The notes beneath the pieces are model-generated. The model made no database searches, was not told the origin of the DNA, and worked only from the letters and a program-made list of their open reading frames with translations. Positions 47,030-54,820 of a stretch of DNA of 64,000 bases are shown piece by piece. This DNA is from Sulfitobacter sp. M05 (GTDB lineage: Bacteria; Pseudomonadota; Alphaproteobacteria; Rhodobacterales; Rhodobacteraceae): contig NZ_JABEDH010000002.1 in assembly GCF_029285175.1 (NCBI RefSeq), positions 744,001 through 808,000 on the forward strand, read 5' to 3'. A program made the position numbers and the translations under genes. Positions within the stretch are counted from its first letter, which is position 1. The number at the start of each line of letters is the position of its first letter.

Positions 47030-47875
47030 CTACCTGCCGGGAATACTGTCCCGCGTGGTTGCCGGCTCCCAGTTCTCGATCAACGCCATCGCTTCCTGCG
47101 CGGTTTCGACAAATCTGAAGAGATCCAGATCTTCGGCTGAAATGGTGCCAGCATCAGCCAGGGCATCCCAGTTGATAATTTTCTGCCAGAATTCCTTGCC
47201 GAACAGCAGGAAAGGCACCCGTTGCATACGGCCTGTTTGGATCAATGTCAGGGCCTCGAACAATTCATCCATGGTACCAAAACCACCTGGGAACACGCAG
47301 ATCGCCTTTGCCCGCATCAGGAAATGCATCTTGCGGATGGCAAAGTAGTGAAAGTTGAAACACAGCTCTGGCGTGACATATTCGTTTGGTGCCTGCTCGA
47401 ACGGTAGCACGATGTTCAAACCGATGGACCGTCCACCGGCGTCAATTGCGCCACGGTTGCCCGCCTCCATCACGCCCGGTCCGCCGCCTGTAACGATGAC
47501 GTCTTCGGTGCCACCGCCCGCCATGGATTTTAACGTCATCAACCGGGCGAATTCGCGGGTCTCGTCATAGAATTTCGACAGCTCTGCCAGCGTTTCGGTG
47601 CGTGCGCTGTCTTTTTTGGCGGGTTCCGGGATACGTGCGCCACCAAAAAGAACGATGGTCGATGTGATGCCTTCGGCGTCCAGCATCAACTCCGGCTTTA
47701 ACAGTTCAAGCTGAAGCCGCACGGGGCGCAATTCATCGCGGCACATAAAATCATTGTCGGTAAACGCCAGTTGATAGGCCGGTGCGCGTGTTTGTGGTGT
47801 GCTTGGTGCTGCTTGGGCGGCCGTGCGATCCGAATGTGCATCACGCAAGGGATGGCTGCGTTGGTCGTCTCTCAT
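47030..47875 (-). CDS. LOG family (TIGR00730) Rossmann-fold protein
   Basis: 281-residue protein of the so-called lysine-decarboxylase-like family, whose studied members release cytokinin bases from nucleotides (phosphoribohydrolase). The signature is visible: VTGGGPGVMEAGNRGA and the PGGFGTMDELFE loop (CVFPGGFGTMDELFEALTLIQTGR). An N-terminal extension of about 70 residues precedes the Rossmann core (IVLFGGARIPEP). I chose ATG 47875; the open frame continues 46 codons further but antisense to the dapD leader. Actual substrate here is unknown; AMP or another nucleotide is possible. Confidence 0.85.
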   Translation of the reverse strand: MRDDQRSHPLRDAHSDRTAAQAAPSTPQTRAPAYQLAFTDNDFMCRDELRPVRLQLELLKPELMLDAEGITSTIVLFGGARIPEPAKKDSARTETLAELSKFYDETREFARLMTLKSMAGGGTEDVIVTGGGPGVMEAGNRGAIDAGGRSIGLNIVLPFEQAPNEYVTPELCFNFHYFAIRKMHFLMRAKAICVFPGGFGTMDELFEALTLIQTGRMQRVPFLLFGKEFWQKIINWDALADAGTISAEDLDLFRFVETAQEAMALIENWEPATTRDSIPGR

Positions 47876-48027
47876 GAAAGTCTCCGAAAATGGCTCTGCG
47901 TCAGGGTGGCTTGCTTGGGGCCGACTTGCAAGACGAAGCGGGCAGTGGATCAAATAACGTTGAACGATTGCGCTGATGCATGGCGAACGATAAAGCGGTG
48001 GAAAGTTATTCATCAGGAGTTACCGCC

Positions 48028-48855
48028 ATGTCCAACGCCCAACTTGAGACCGCCATCGAAGCCGCATGGGACGCCCGTGACCAGATCACCTCGGCCACAA
48101 CCGGCGAAACCCGCGAGGCGATCGAGGATACGTTGAATGCATTGGACAGCGGATCATTGCGGGTTGCGGAAAAACAGGATGACGGCAGCTGGCATGTGAA
48201 CCAATGGGCCAAGAAGGCGGTGCTTCTGGGCTTCCGGATCAAGGACATGGAACATCAGGAAGGTGGGCCGCAGGGTGCCGGCTGGTGGGATAAGGTCGAT
48301 TCCAAGTTCAAAGGCTGGGGCGATGTGCAGTGGAAAGAGGCAGGTTTCCGTGCTGTTCCAAACTGTGTGGTACGTAAATCCGCCTATATCGCACCGGGCG
48401 TGGTGCTGATGCCATCCTTTGTGAACATTGGTGCCCATGTCGACAGCGGCACGATGGTTGATACCTGGGCAACAGTCGGATCCTGCGCACAGATCGGCAA
48501 GAACGTGCATTTGTCCGGCGGTGTTGGCATTGGCGGTGTGTTGGAACCGATGCAGGCCGGTCCGACAATTATCGAGGACAATTGTTTTATCGGTGCGCGT
48601 TCTGAGGTGGTCGAAGGCTGTATCGTACGCGAAGGGTCCGTTTTGGGCATGGGCGTCTTTATCGGCCAGTCGACCAAAATTCTGGACCGCGAAACCGGTG
48701 AAGTCATGTATGGTGAAGTACCATCCGGTTCGGTTGTGGTCGCAGGTTCGATGCCGTCGAAAAACGGCGTAAACCTCTACTGCGCGGTGATCGTAAAACG
48801 CGTGGACGAAAAGACACGTTCAAAGACCTCCATCAACGAACTGCTGCGCGACTGA
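48028..48855 (+). CDS. dapD: 2,3,4,5-tetrahydropyridine-2,6-dicarboxylate N-succinyltransferase
   Basis: Lysine/diaminopimelate pathway enzyme of 275 residues, the family-typical size. N-terminal helical domain, then a hexapeptide left-handed helix ([50 protein letters not shown]). I chose ATG 48028 because AGGAG lies nine bases upstream (48014-48018); an upstream in-frame start adds 16 residues. The next dap gene, dapE, is 3.8 kb away, separated by four other genes. Confidence 0.95.
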   Translation: MSNAQLETAIEAAWDARDQITSATTGETREAIEDTLNALDSGSLRVAEKQDDGSWHVNQWAKKAVLLGFRIKDMEHQEGGPQGAGWWDKVDSKFKGWGDVQWKEAGFRAVPNCVVRKSAYIAPGVVLMPSFVNIGAHVDSGTMVDTWATVGSCAQIGKNVHLSGGVGIGGVLEPMQAGPTIIEDNCFIGARSEVVEGCIVREGSVLGMGVFIGQSTKILDRETGEVMYGEVPSGSVVVAGSMPSKNGVNLYCAVIVKRVDEKTRSKTSINELLRD

Positions 48856-48921
48856 TAGGCCGCGAGGGAACCAAACAGGGCCTGTCAGAGTTTTCCTTCT
48901 AAATTGAATTAGGAGAATGGA

Positions 48922-49176
48922 ATGACAGGTCTTGGATGGTTCGCGGCGCTGATCGTAGGGGGCCTTGCGGGTTGGATCGCTGAAAAGATCATGAACCGCG
49001 ACCACGGGTTATTGTTGAACGTCTTTATGGGGATTGTCGGCGCAATGCTGTTCAATGCGATCCTCGGGCTGATCTTTGGTTCTTCGCTCGGCGGCTGGAT
49101 CGGCCAGCTGTTTGCAGGTGTCGTCGGTGCATGTGTGCTGATTGCCGGGATCCACGCCTTTCGCGGACGGTCCTGA
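48922..49176 (+). CDS. GlsB/YeaQ/YmgE family small membrane protein
   Basis: 84-residue protein with three hydrophobic, glycine-rich segments: GLGWFAALIVGGLAGWIAEKIM, LLNVFMGIVGAMLFNAILGLIFG and GQLFAGVVGACVLIAGIHAF. This is the transglycosylase-associated (Transgly_assoc) family, often stress-induced in enterobacteria; biochemical function unknown. AGGAG six bases before ATG 48922. Confidence 0.87.
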   Translation: MTGLGWFAALIVGGLAGWIAEKIMNRDHGLLLNVFMGIVGAMLFNAILGLIFGSSLGGWIGQLFAGVVGACVLIAGIHAFRGRS

Positions 49177-49244
49177 TCCGAGGCTTTTCAATCACGACAG
49201 ATCACGCTAGGGCTGCTTTTCAAGTGAAAAAGGTGGCCCTTGTT

Positions 49245-49598
49245 ATGTCCGATCCTCAGAAAACCAGTAAAAAGTCACGCCAACAGGTTTTCACGCTGGT
49301 GGTCCAAATTGGCCGCAAAGACGGGGACGGCTTGCCGGACAAGGCCACTGGTGCCGCGCTTATGTGCTTTGCCTCTGGTGTCGATGAGGCCGAGGCCGTG
49401 CGCGAGACCGTTGCCATTCTTAAACAGGCAGATACCAACCCGCTGGACGTCACCGGTTACGGGACGCTTGCGGAACGCGAGACCGAGGGCCACGAGATTG
49501 ACGCAGAAGAACGCGCGCTGATGCAGCGGGCACTGGATGAGAACTCGGTGATCATCGCACAGATGACGCCGTTTTTCGATGAGAGCGCCCAGCCTTAA
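49245..49598 (+). CDS. Conserved-type hypothetical protein
   Basis: 117-residue acidic soluble protein (MSDPQKTSKKSRQQVFTLVVQIGRKDGDGLPDKATGAALMCFASGVDEAEAVRETVAILKQ...). No signal or membrane segment; pattern suggests one alpha/beta domain. I do not recognise a named family, though it reads as a genuine protein with AAGGTGG before ATG 49245. The frame is open upstream to 49131 but overlaps the GlsB gene. The stop codon TAA (49596-49598) lies inside the left end of repeat copy C. Confidence 0.65.
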   Translation: MSDPQKTSKKSRQQVFTLVVQIGRKDGDGLPDKATGAALMCFASGVDEAEAVRETVAILKQADTNPLDVTGYGTLAERETEGHEIDAEERALMQRALDENSVIIAQMTPFFDESAQP

Positions 49599-49683
49599 AC
49601 ATGAATCGCTTTCGCGGCCGCTCCCTTTGGGCGAACGCGAAAAGCGATATATGATGGCTTAGGTTATAGGCGGGACGCTTTAA
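49584..49683 (+). repeat. Dispersed inverted-repeat element, copy C
   Basis: Left part GCGCCCAGCCTTAAACATGAATC and right part GGTTATAGGCGGGACGCTTTAA form imperfect outer repeats. Inner stem ATCGCTTTCGCG (49605-49616) pairs with CGCGAAAAGCGAT (49636-49648) with one bulge. It fills the whole gap between two convergent genes and carries both stop codons (TAA 49596-49598 on plus, TTA 49680-49682 for minus). Confidence 0.85.
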
Positions 49684-50774
49684 GCCGCGCGCCGGCGCGC
49701 CAGATGGATCGCGTCGTACCAGCGCAAGACATGATGTGCAGGACGCGGGTGTTCAGGCAGATGCGAACGGTCAAAGCTGTGCAGTAGACTGCCTTGCAGG
49801 TGGTGCGCGCGCCGGCGAATGCGCCCGATATAGATGCTTTCGACACAGGTGCCCGCCGCCAGCAGGGTTTCGTGGCTGGGCAAGAGGAGCTGGCCATAGG
49901 TGATGATCGGCCCACAGGGTTCGGTCAATGCGGCAAAACCGTTCACCAGATGGCGGGCCGGAACCAGCACCGCCTCCTGGCTGAACAGATATTCCACTTC
50001 CGGCCCGTCGATGATCAAGCGTTGATCCGGGGCCACGATGATATCCTGTTGCAAACCAAAGTACGGCGCGCGCAGCCGGATCGGGCGGAAACTGCCCCGT
50101 GCCGGCACCGTGCGGCGCAGACGTTGCAGTACTGGGACAACGCCATCGTCGCGGGTGAGTACGGTATCGCCGCGCTGAATATCGCTGGCCGGCTTGTACC
50201 CCCAAGGCGTGGCCAAGGGTGTGGCAGGCAGTAAGGTGGGGGTCGGGCCGATAGGCTCGATCTGGTCCGACAGTGCGGCAAAGATCATATCAGAGGCGAA
50301 TGTCTGGTCGTTGCGGCCCAGCATCAAGTCGCGGATGTCATCAAGCGACAAGGCGCGAGGGTTTTCGACCGGCACGCTTGTGATGTCGGTTTCCTCAGGC
50401 ATTTCCAGTGTCATCCGGCCCCAGTTAACTGCAGTGTCCCAAGAATAGGTGATGCGTACCACATCTGTGCGTCCAGCCTCGGTGTGCTGGATGGCGGCGT
50501 GTGAAATTTCGTTGTTCTGAACCTGAACCATGGCGATGCCGCCGCCCGGGATCGCTTGGAATGTCAGGCTGCGCAGGGATGGAAAGGTTGTCTTATAGCC
50601 AAACAAAACCTGTGGACGCCCGTCTGCCGACAAGCGTGTTTCGAACATGATGCTGCCGCGGGTTAACAAGGTGTTCGGGTTGTCCGCGAGTTGCGGTGTG
50701 TCTTTCTTGTCCGTGCCCAGTCCCCGCAGGGACAGGCGTCGGTCCTGATGATCGCATAATGCCAACCACGTCAT
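49680..50774 (-). CDS. Hint-domain protein with degenerate catalytic positions
   Basis: 364-residue protein whose C-terminal half (from about residue 180) aligns with the Hint (hedgehog/intein) domain of its upstream neighbour: TLLPATPLATPWGYKPASDIQRGDTVLTRDDG against CFVAGTMIATPDGERPAETLIPGDLVLTQDDG. The catalytic cysteine position is Thr and the later His of SPLHRVL is Gln (APDQRLI), so self-cleavage is doubtful. The N-terminal 180 residues (MVQVQNNEISHAAIQHTEAGRTDVVRITYSWD...) are not recognised. No signal peptide. It starts two bases after its partner, in an obvious operon. Confidence 0.78.
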   Translation of the reverse strand: MTWLALCDHQDRRLSLRGLGTDKKDTPQLADNPNTLLTRGSIMFETRLSADGRPQVLFGYKTTFPSLRSLTFQAIPGGGIAMVQVQNNEISHAAIQHTEAGRTDVVRITYSWDTAVNWGRMTLEMPEETDITSVPVENPRALSLDDIRDLMLGRNDQTFASDMIFAALSDQIEPIGPTPTLLPATPLATPWGYKPASDIQRGDTVLTRDDGVVPVLQRLRRTVPARGSFRPIRLRAPYFGLQQDIIVAPDQRLIIDGPEVEYLFSQEAVLVPARHLVNGFAALTEPCGPIITYGQLLLPSHETLLAAGTCVESIYIGRIRRRAHHLQGSLLHSFDRSHLPEHPRPAHHVLRWYDAIHLARRRAA

Positions 50775-50775
50775 A

Positions 50776-52356
50776 TCAAGCCACCTTTGCTGCGCGCAGC
50801 AGCCCCGCCTCGTAGCGTTTCAAGGTGCGCCGCGCAGCGGGGGAATACCCTTGGCCGGTTTCGGGATCAATTTCGGGAAAAATTGTGCAAATCTCGTTGA
50901 CCACCTCGCGTTCCAGATTTTTGGTCGTCATCGGGCCGGGCAGAAAACTTTCGGTTTCCAGACCCTCGGAAAAGACAACCTGATGGCGGTCAAACAGCAG
51001 GTGAACATAGGTTACTTGGCCCCCTGCACGCCGCCGAACGGAGCGGTCATTGACCAGATCGCGTGCGGCGACCAGCACTTCGGCTTCACCAAAGAGCAGC
51101 TCTGCCAGATTGTCGCGGATCAACACACGGTGCAGCGGCGACACCAGCAAGTCCCGGTGGATGCCAAAGGTGTTTGCGCGGATATGGATCGGGGCAAAGT
51201 CACCTGTGGCTTGCACGGCCCGCGTCCCGATCCAGCGCAGGGGCTGGGGGCCATCGTCCTGGGTCAGGACCAGATCACCGGGTATTAGGGTTTCAGCTGG
51301 TCGTTCACCGTCCGGCGTCGCAATCATTGTCCCGGCGACGAAACAGGGCACGCCGGTGGCATTGACGAAACCCACATCGGTGTTGATGCCGTTGTCTACA
51401 GTATAGGTAAAGTTAAAGTTCTCGACGTCGCCATCACCGGTAACGGTAAAGGTGCCGTCGGGGTTAAGCTCGACGGTCTGGCCCGTCGGCAGGGTGATGA
51501 TATCCCCCGCAGCTGCCGCCACGCCGTTAATATGGGTGATCGTCAGCGTTCCGGGACCGTTGTTGATGTCATTTGCCAGAACATCGATCACCTTGTCGCC
51601 ATCGGGAAACAGATCAATGTTGTCGGACATTGCCACCAGATCGGTCTGGATTGAATTGCCGGCAATCAACAGGTTGGAATCATACCGTGCATCCGACACA
51701 TCCGCGACAGCGATCCGCATGGAGTTTGTGACGCCGGGATTGACGTTCATCGTCAGGGTCAGGCTGATGGTGAACCCGTCCATCTCGGTGTTGAAATCGT
51801 CATTCTGATTGTTGACGTACATGTTGATGTTGTTGGTGGTATTGACGTTGCCGGGGTCGATATCACCATTACCCACATCCATCGGAACCAAGGTGCCGTT
51901 GATCCAAACCCCCACAAAATCTTGATAAATCGAATTTTCGAATTCGGGGTATTCTTCTGAGGAAAATACGAATTGCATTGTGAGCGTGTCAGTATCCGGA
52001 ACGAAATCAACATCCAGCGTTGCGGCATCATACGTGCGCGCGCCCGCAGCAGAGTTGTATTGCCCGTGGTTGTTTGTACCGGAAGTATTGGTCGACGTAT
52101 TGGCATTCTGGTTCGCCTGACCAGAAGAGTTCGTAAAATCCTCTGCCTCACCTGTCGACAGGATCACCCCGGTGTCCCCCGGCGTGACGCCCGGTGCCAC
52201 GGAATCTCCGCCGGAATAGGTGCCGGCGCTGTCCCGGTCGCCGTAATAGGTTGCACCGGTCACCGTTACCCCGTCGCCAAAGATGGTTTGCGCCATCTGC
52301 GTCGCTGTGGTGCCTTCACGCACTGTATTAATCGGAAGCTCTGATGCCGCTACCAT
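50776..52356 (-). CDS. Choice-of-anchor L / Hint-domain protein
   Basis: 526-residue Asp/Asn-rich protein. The N-terminal region (about 1-215) has the choice-of-anchor L pattern: GVILSTGEAEDFTNSSGQ, TLTMQFVFSSEEYPEF and FVGVWINGTLVPMD. A short VCBS/Ig-like segment follows (about 245-330, DKVIDVLANDINNGPGTLTI). Then a Hint domain starts at CFVAGTMIATPDGERPAETL with the expected N-terminal Cys and a later SPLHRVL His. No classical signal peptide, so export by a type I system or none is possible. It probably functions at the surface, with Hint processing, but this is inference. Followed by the second Hint gene. Confidence 0.82.
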   Translation of the reverse strand: MVAASELPINTVREGTTATQMAQTIFGDGVTVTGATYYGDRDSAGTYSGGDSVAPGVTPGDTGVILSTGEAEDFTNSSGQANQNANTSTNTSGTNNHGQYNSAAGARTYDAATLDVDFVPDTDTLTMQFVFSSEEYPEFENSIYQDFVGVWINGTLVPMDVGNGDIDPGNVNTTNNINMYVNNQNDDFNTEMDGFTISLTLTMNVNPGVTNSMRIAVADVSDARYDSNLLIAGNSIQTDLVAMSDNIDLFPDGDKVIDVLANDINNGPGTLTITHINGVAAAAGDIITLPTGQTVELNPDGTFTVTGDGDVENFNFTYTVDNGINTDVGFVNATGVPCFVAGTMIATPDGERPAETLIPGDLVLTQDDGPQPLRWIGTRAVQATGDFAPIHIRANTFGIHRDLLVSPLHRVLIRDNLAELLFGEAEVLVAARDLVNDRSVRRRAGGQVTYVHLLFDRHQVVFSEGLETESFLPGPMTTKNLEREVVNEICTIFPEIDPETGQGYSPAARRTLKRYEAGLLRAAKVA

Positions 52357-52660
52357 TGTCCTGCCTCACACCTTGGGCCCGGATGGCAATGGTCAGCGCA
52401 GGATCGCAGGCAAGACATGCCCTCGTTCCTGAAATGGTGGTGCAATGGGGCCGGCCCTGTTTTCAGGTGCTCGGGGAACTGCGCTGCTGCTGATGCCCTG
52501 CCTCGGGTCATATTATTGCCATATTGTTAACAGCTGGCGGCGCGGCTGTTAAGCATTTCCTACCAGCACCCCCTTGGCACCGCGCCTTTTTCGCCACAAA
52601 AGAAGGGGGTTACCCGGTTTTTCCCAGAAGGGGCCGGATTTGTCAGAAAAGGAAACACCC
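52357..52660. other. Divergent 304-base region between Hint operon and dapE
   Basis: No gene seen. It holds the perfect inverted repeat at 52527-52552 and, by position, the promoters of both the Hint pair and dapE. Confidence 0.5.
52527..52552. promoter_or_regulatory. Perfect 8-bp inverted repeat, possible operator
   Basis: TTAACAGC (52527-52534) and GCTGTTAA (52545-52552) around ten GC-rich bases. It lies 109 bases before dapE and 171 before the Hint operon start. It could be a dimeric regulator site or an RNA hairpin; no T-tract follows. Confidence 0.4.
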
Positions 52661-53806
52661 ATGTCCCCCGTTGATCCCGTTGCCCTGACTGCCCAACTGG
52701 TGCGCTGCGCCTCAGTGACCCCTGCAAACGAGGGTGCGTTGGAAATACTGGAAAATCTGCTGAGCGGGGCCGGTTTTGAATGCGCATGGGCCGACCGCGG
52801 TGGTATCCGCAACCTGTTTGCCCGCTGGGGAAGCAAGGGAAATACGCGCTCTTTCGGATTTAACGGTCATACTGATGTTGTACCGATCGGAAACGAGGCG
52901 GATTGGTCGATGCCGCCCTTCGGAGCCGAGATCAAGGATGGCATCATGTATGGTCGTGGCACCACCGACATGAAATCCGGCGTTGCGGCATTTGCCGCTG
53001 CGGCCGTGGATTTTGTCCGCGACACCCCTCCCGATGGTTCGATTGTGATTGCAATTACCGGGGACGAAGAAGGCGATGCGGTCGATGGCACCACCGCCTT
53101 GCTTGAGCATATGGAGAACCACGGTGAACGCATGGACGTCTGTTTGGTGGGCGAACCGACCTGCCCCGACGTCATGGGCCAGATGATCAAGATCGGGCGT
53201 CGCGGGTCGATGACCGCTTGGATCAAAGTGACGGGAACGCAGGGTCATTCTGCCTATCCCCACCGCGCCAATAATCCGCTGCCGGCAATGGTGCGGCTGA
53301 TGGACCGTCTGGCCTCACATGAACTGGATACAGGTACCGAGCATTTTGATCCCTCGACCTTGGCTGTGGTGACTGTGGACACCGGAAACCCCGCGACAAA
53401 TGTGATCCCTGCGTCCTGTTCCGGCACCGTAAACATCCGGTTCAACGATACCCATTCCGGAGAGTCCCTGACCCAATGGCTTGAGGCCGAAGTGGCGAAA
53501 ATCCGCGCGGAATTCGGGGTCGAGGTTGGGATGGACATTAAAGTGTCCGGCGAAAGCTTTATCACCCCGCCCGGCGCTCTCTCTGCACTGGTTTCAAATG
53601 CGGTGGCGGCCGAAACCGGGGTGACACCGGAACTGTCCACCACTGGCGGCACCTCGGATGCGCGGTTCGTCAAGGCGCATTGTCCGGTGGTTGAATTCGG
53701 TCTTGTGGGGCAGTCAATGCATCAGGTCGACGAGCATGTGAAGGTCGCGCATATTCATCAACTCAAGGCGATTTATACCCGCATCTTGCAGGATTATTTC
53801 GCATGA
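52661..53806 (+). CDS. dapE: Succinyl-diaminopimelate desuccinylase
   Basis: Zinc-dependent M20 enzyme of 381 residues, lysine/diaminopimelate pathway. Motifs: [51 protein letters not shown] with the lid segment [14 protein letters not shown], and the C-terminal [32 protein letters not shown] that distinguishes DapE from ArgE. I chose ATG 52661, which follows AAAGGAAA; a longer frame from 52574 adds 29 unlikely residues. The stop overlaps the GNAT gene (ATGA). Confidence 0.95.
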   Translation: MSPVDPVALTAQLVRCASVTPANEGALEILENLLSGAGFECAWADRGGIRNLFARWGSKGNTRSFGFNGHTDVVPIGNEADWSMPPFGAEIKDGIMYGRGTTDMKSGVAAFAAAAVDFVRDTPPDGSIVIAITGDEEGDAVDGTTALLEHMENHGERMDVCLVGEPTCPDVMGQMIKIGRRGSMTAWIKVTGTQGHSAYPHRANNPLPAMVRLMDRLASHELDTGTEHFDPSTLAVVTVDTGNPATNVIPASCSGTVNIRFNDTHSGESLTQWLEAEVAKIRAEFGVEVGMDIKVSGESFITPPGALSALVSNAVAAETGVTPELSTTGGTSDARFVKAHCPVVEFGLVGQSMHQVDEHVKVAHIHQLKAIYTRILQDYFA

Positions 53807-54219
53807 GCGTCATCATATCCCTGACAGATGACATCGTCGCGTGCCATGCTTTGCGCCGGGCCGTGTTTATCGAAGAACAAGGTGTCTCCGAGGCTGAAGA
53901 AATTGATGATCTGGATGACGTTTGCTTGCATTTGCTGGCCCTTGACGGTGACGCGCCGGTTGGTACGGCGCGGGTGAACATTCAGGGCGGGCTGGCCAAG
54001 ATCGGGCGGGTTTGTGTGGTGAAATCGCATCGGGGCACCGGACTGGGCGCTGCGTTGATCCAAAAGGCACTGGAGGTATCTAGGGGCAAGGCCGCCCAGG
54101 CAAAGCTGGGTGCGCAGACCCACGCCCTTGGTTTTTATGAAAAGCTGGGGTTTGTGGCGACGGGACCCATCTTTGACGATGCTGGTATCCCCCACCGTGA
54201 CATGGTTCGCGACCTGTGA
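53803..54219 (+). CDS. GNAT family N-acetyltransferase
   Basis: 138-residue acetyl-CoA-dependent transferase. It resembles the ElaA/YjcF branch: [20 protein letters not shown] near the N-terminus, the acetyl-CoA loop [20 protein letters not shown] (R-G-T-G-L-G-A) and the C-terminal [22 protein letters not shown]. Acceptor unknown. It overlaps dapE by four bases and the next gene by four, in a dapE-gnat-glycosyltransferase operon. Confidence 0.87.
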   Translation: MSVIISLTDDIVACHALRRAVFIEEQGVSEAEEIDDLDDVCLHLLALDGDAPVGTARVNIQGGLAKIGRVCVVKSHRGTGLGAALIQKALEVSRGKAAQAKLGAQTHALGFYEKLGFVATGPIFDDAGIPHRDMVRDL

Positions 54220-54788
54220 AAGGCACGTTGATCGTCATGGTTAAGGAGCCGCGCCCGGGCAGGGTGAAAACCCGTCTTGGCCGTGACATCGGAATGACGG
54301 CATCGGCGTGGTGGTTCCGGCTCCAAACGCGCAGTTTGTTGCGACGGTTGCGAGATCCGCGCTGGGATATTGTGCTTGCCGTCAGCCCCGACCGTGAAGG
54401 GGTGCAAAGCCGTGTCTGGCCACTGGATTTGCCACGGTTGCCACAGGGCCACGGTGATCTGGGTGCGCGCATGGCGCGGATGCTGGGGCAGGTGCCACAG
54501 GGGCCGGCCTGTTTGATCGGGGCGGATATCCCTGCAATTACCCGCAAGGAAATCGCACGGGGCTTTGCCGCGTTGGGGGATCATGACGCGGTGTTCGGGC
54601 CGGCACCGGATGGCGGCTTTTGGTTGATCGGGCTGAAGCATCCCCGCCGCCAGCCGCCGCAATTCTTCAGGAATGTGCGGTGGTCCAGCGAAAACGCGCT
54701 TGCCGACAGCGTCGCAACCCTGCCGGATCATCGCATTGCCCATATCGCAACCCTGCGCGATGTGGATACCATGCACGATTTGCCATGA
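54216..54788 (+). CDS. TIGR04282-type glycosyltransferase (DUF2064)
   Basis: 190-residue putative nucleotide-sugar transferase of the GT-A-like family. The N-terminus LIVMVKEPRPGRVKTRLGRDIG is the family mark, followed by LIGADIPAITRKEI and PAPDGGFWLIGLK. The start is GTG 54216, overlapping the GNAT stop (GTGA). Members are often in lipid or sterol-like clusters; no such cluster is visible here. Biological role unknown. Confidence 0.83.
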   Translation: MKGTLIVMVKEPRPGRVKTRLGRDIGMTASAWWFRLQTRSLLRRLRDPRWDIVLAVSPDREGVQSRVWPLDLPRLPQGHGDLGARMARMLGQVPQGPACLIGADIPAITRKEIARGFAALGDHDAVFGPAPDGGFWLIGLKHPRRQPPQFFRNVRWSSENALADSVATLPDHRIAHIATLRDVDTMHDLP

Positions 54789-54820
54789 CGTGAGCATAGC
54801 CGCGTGGTACCTGCGGGCCT

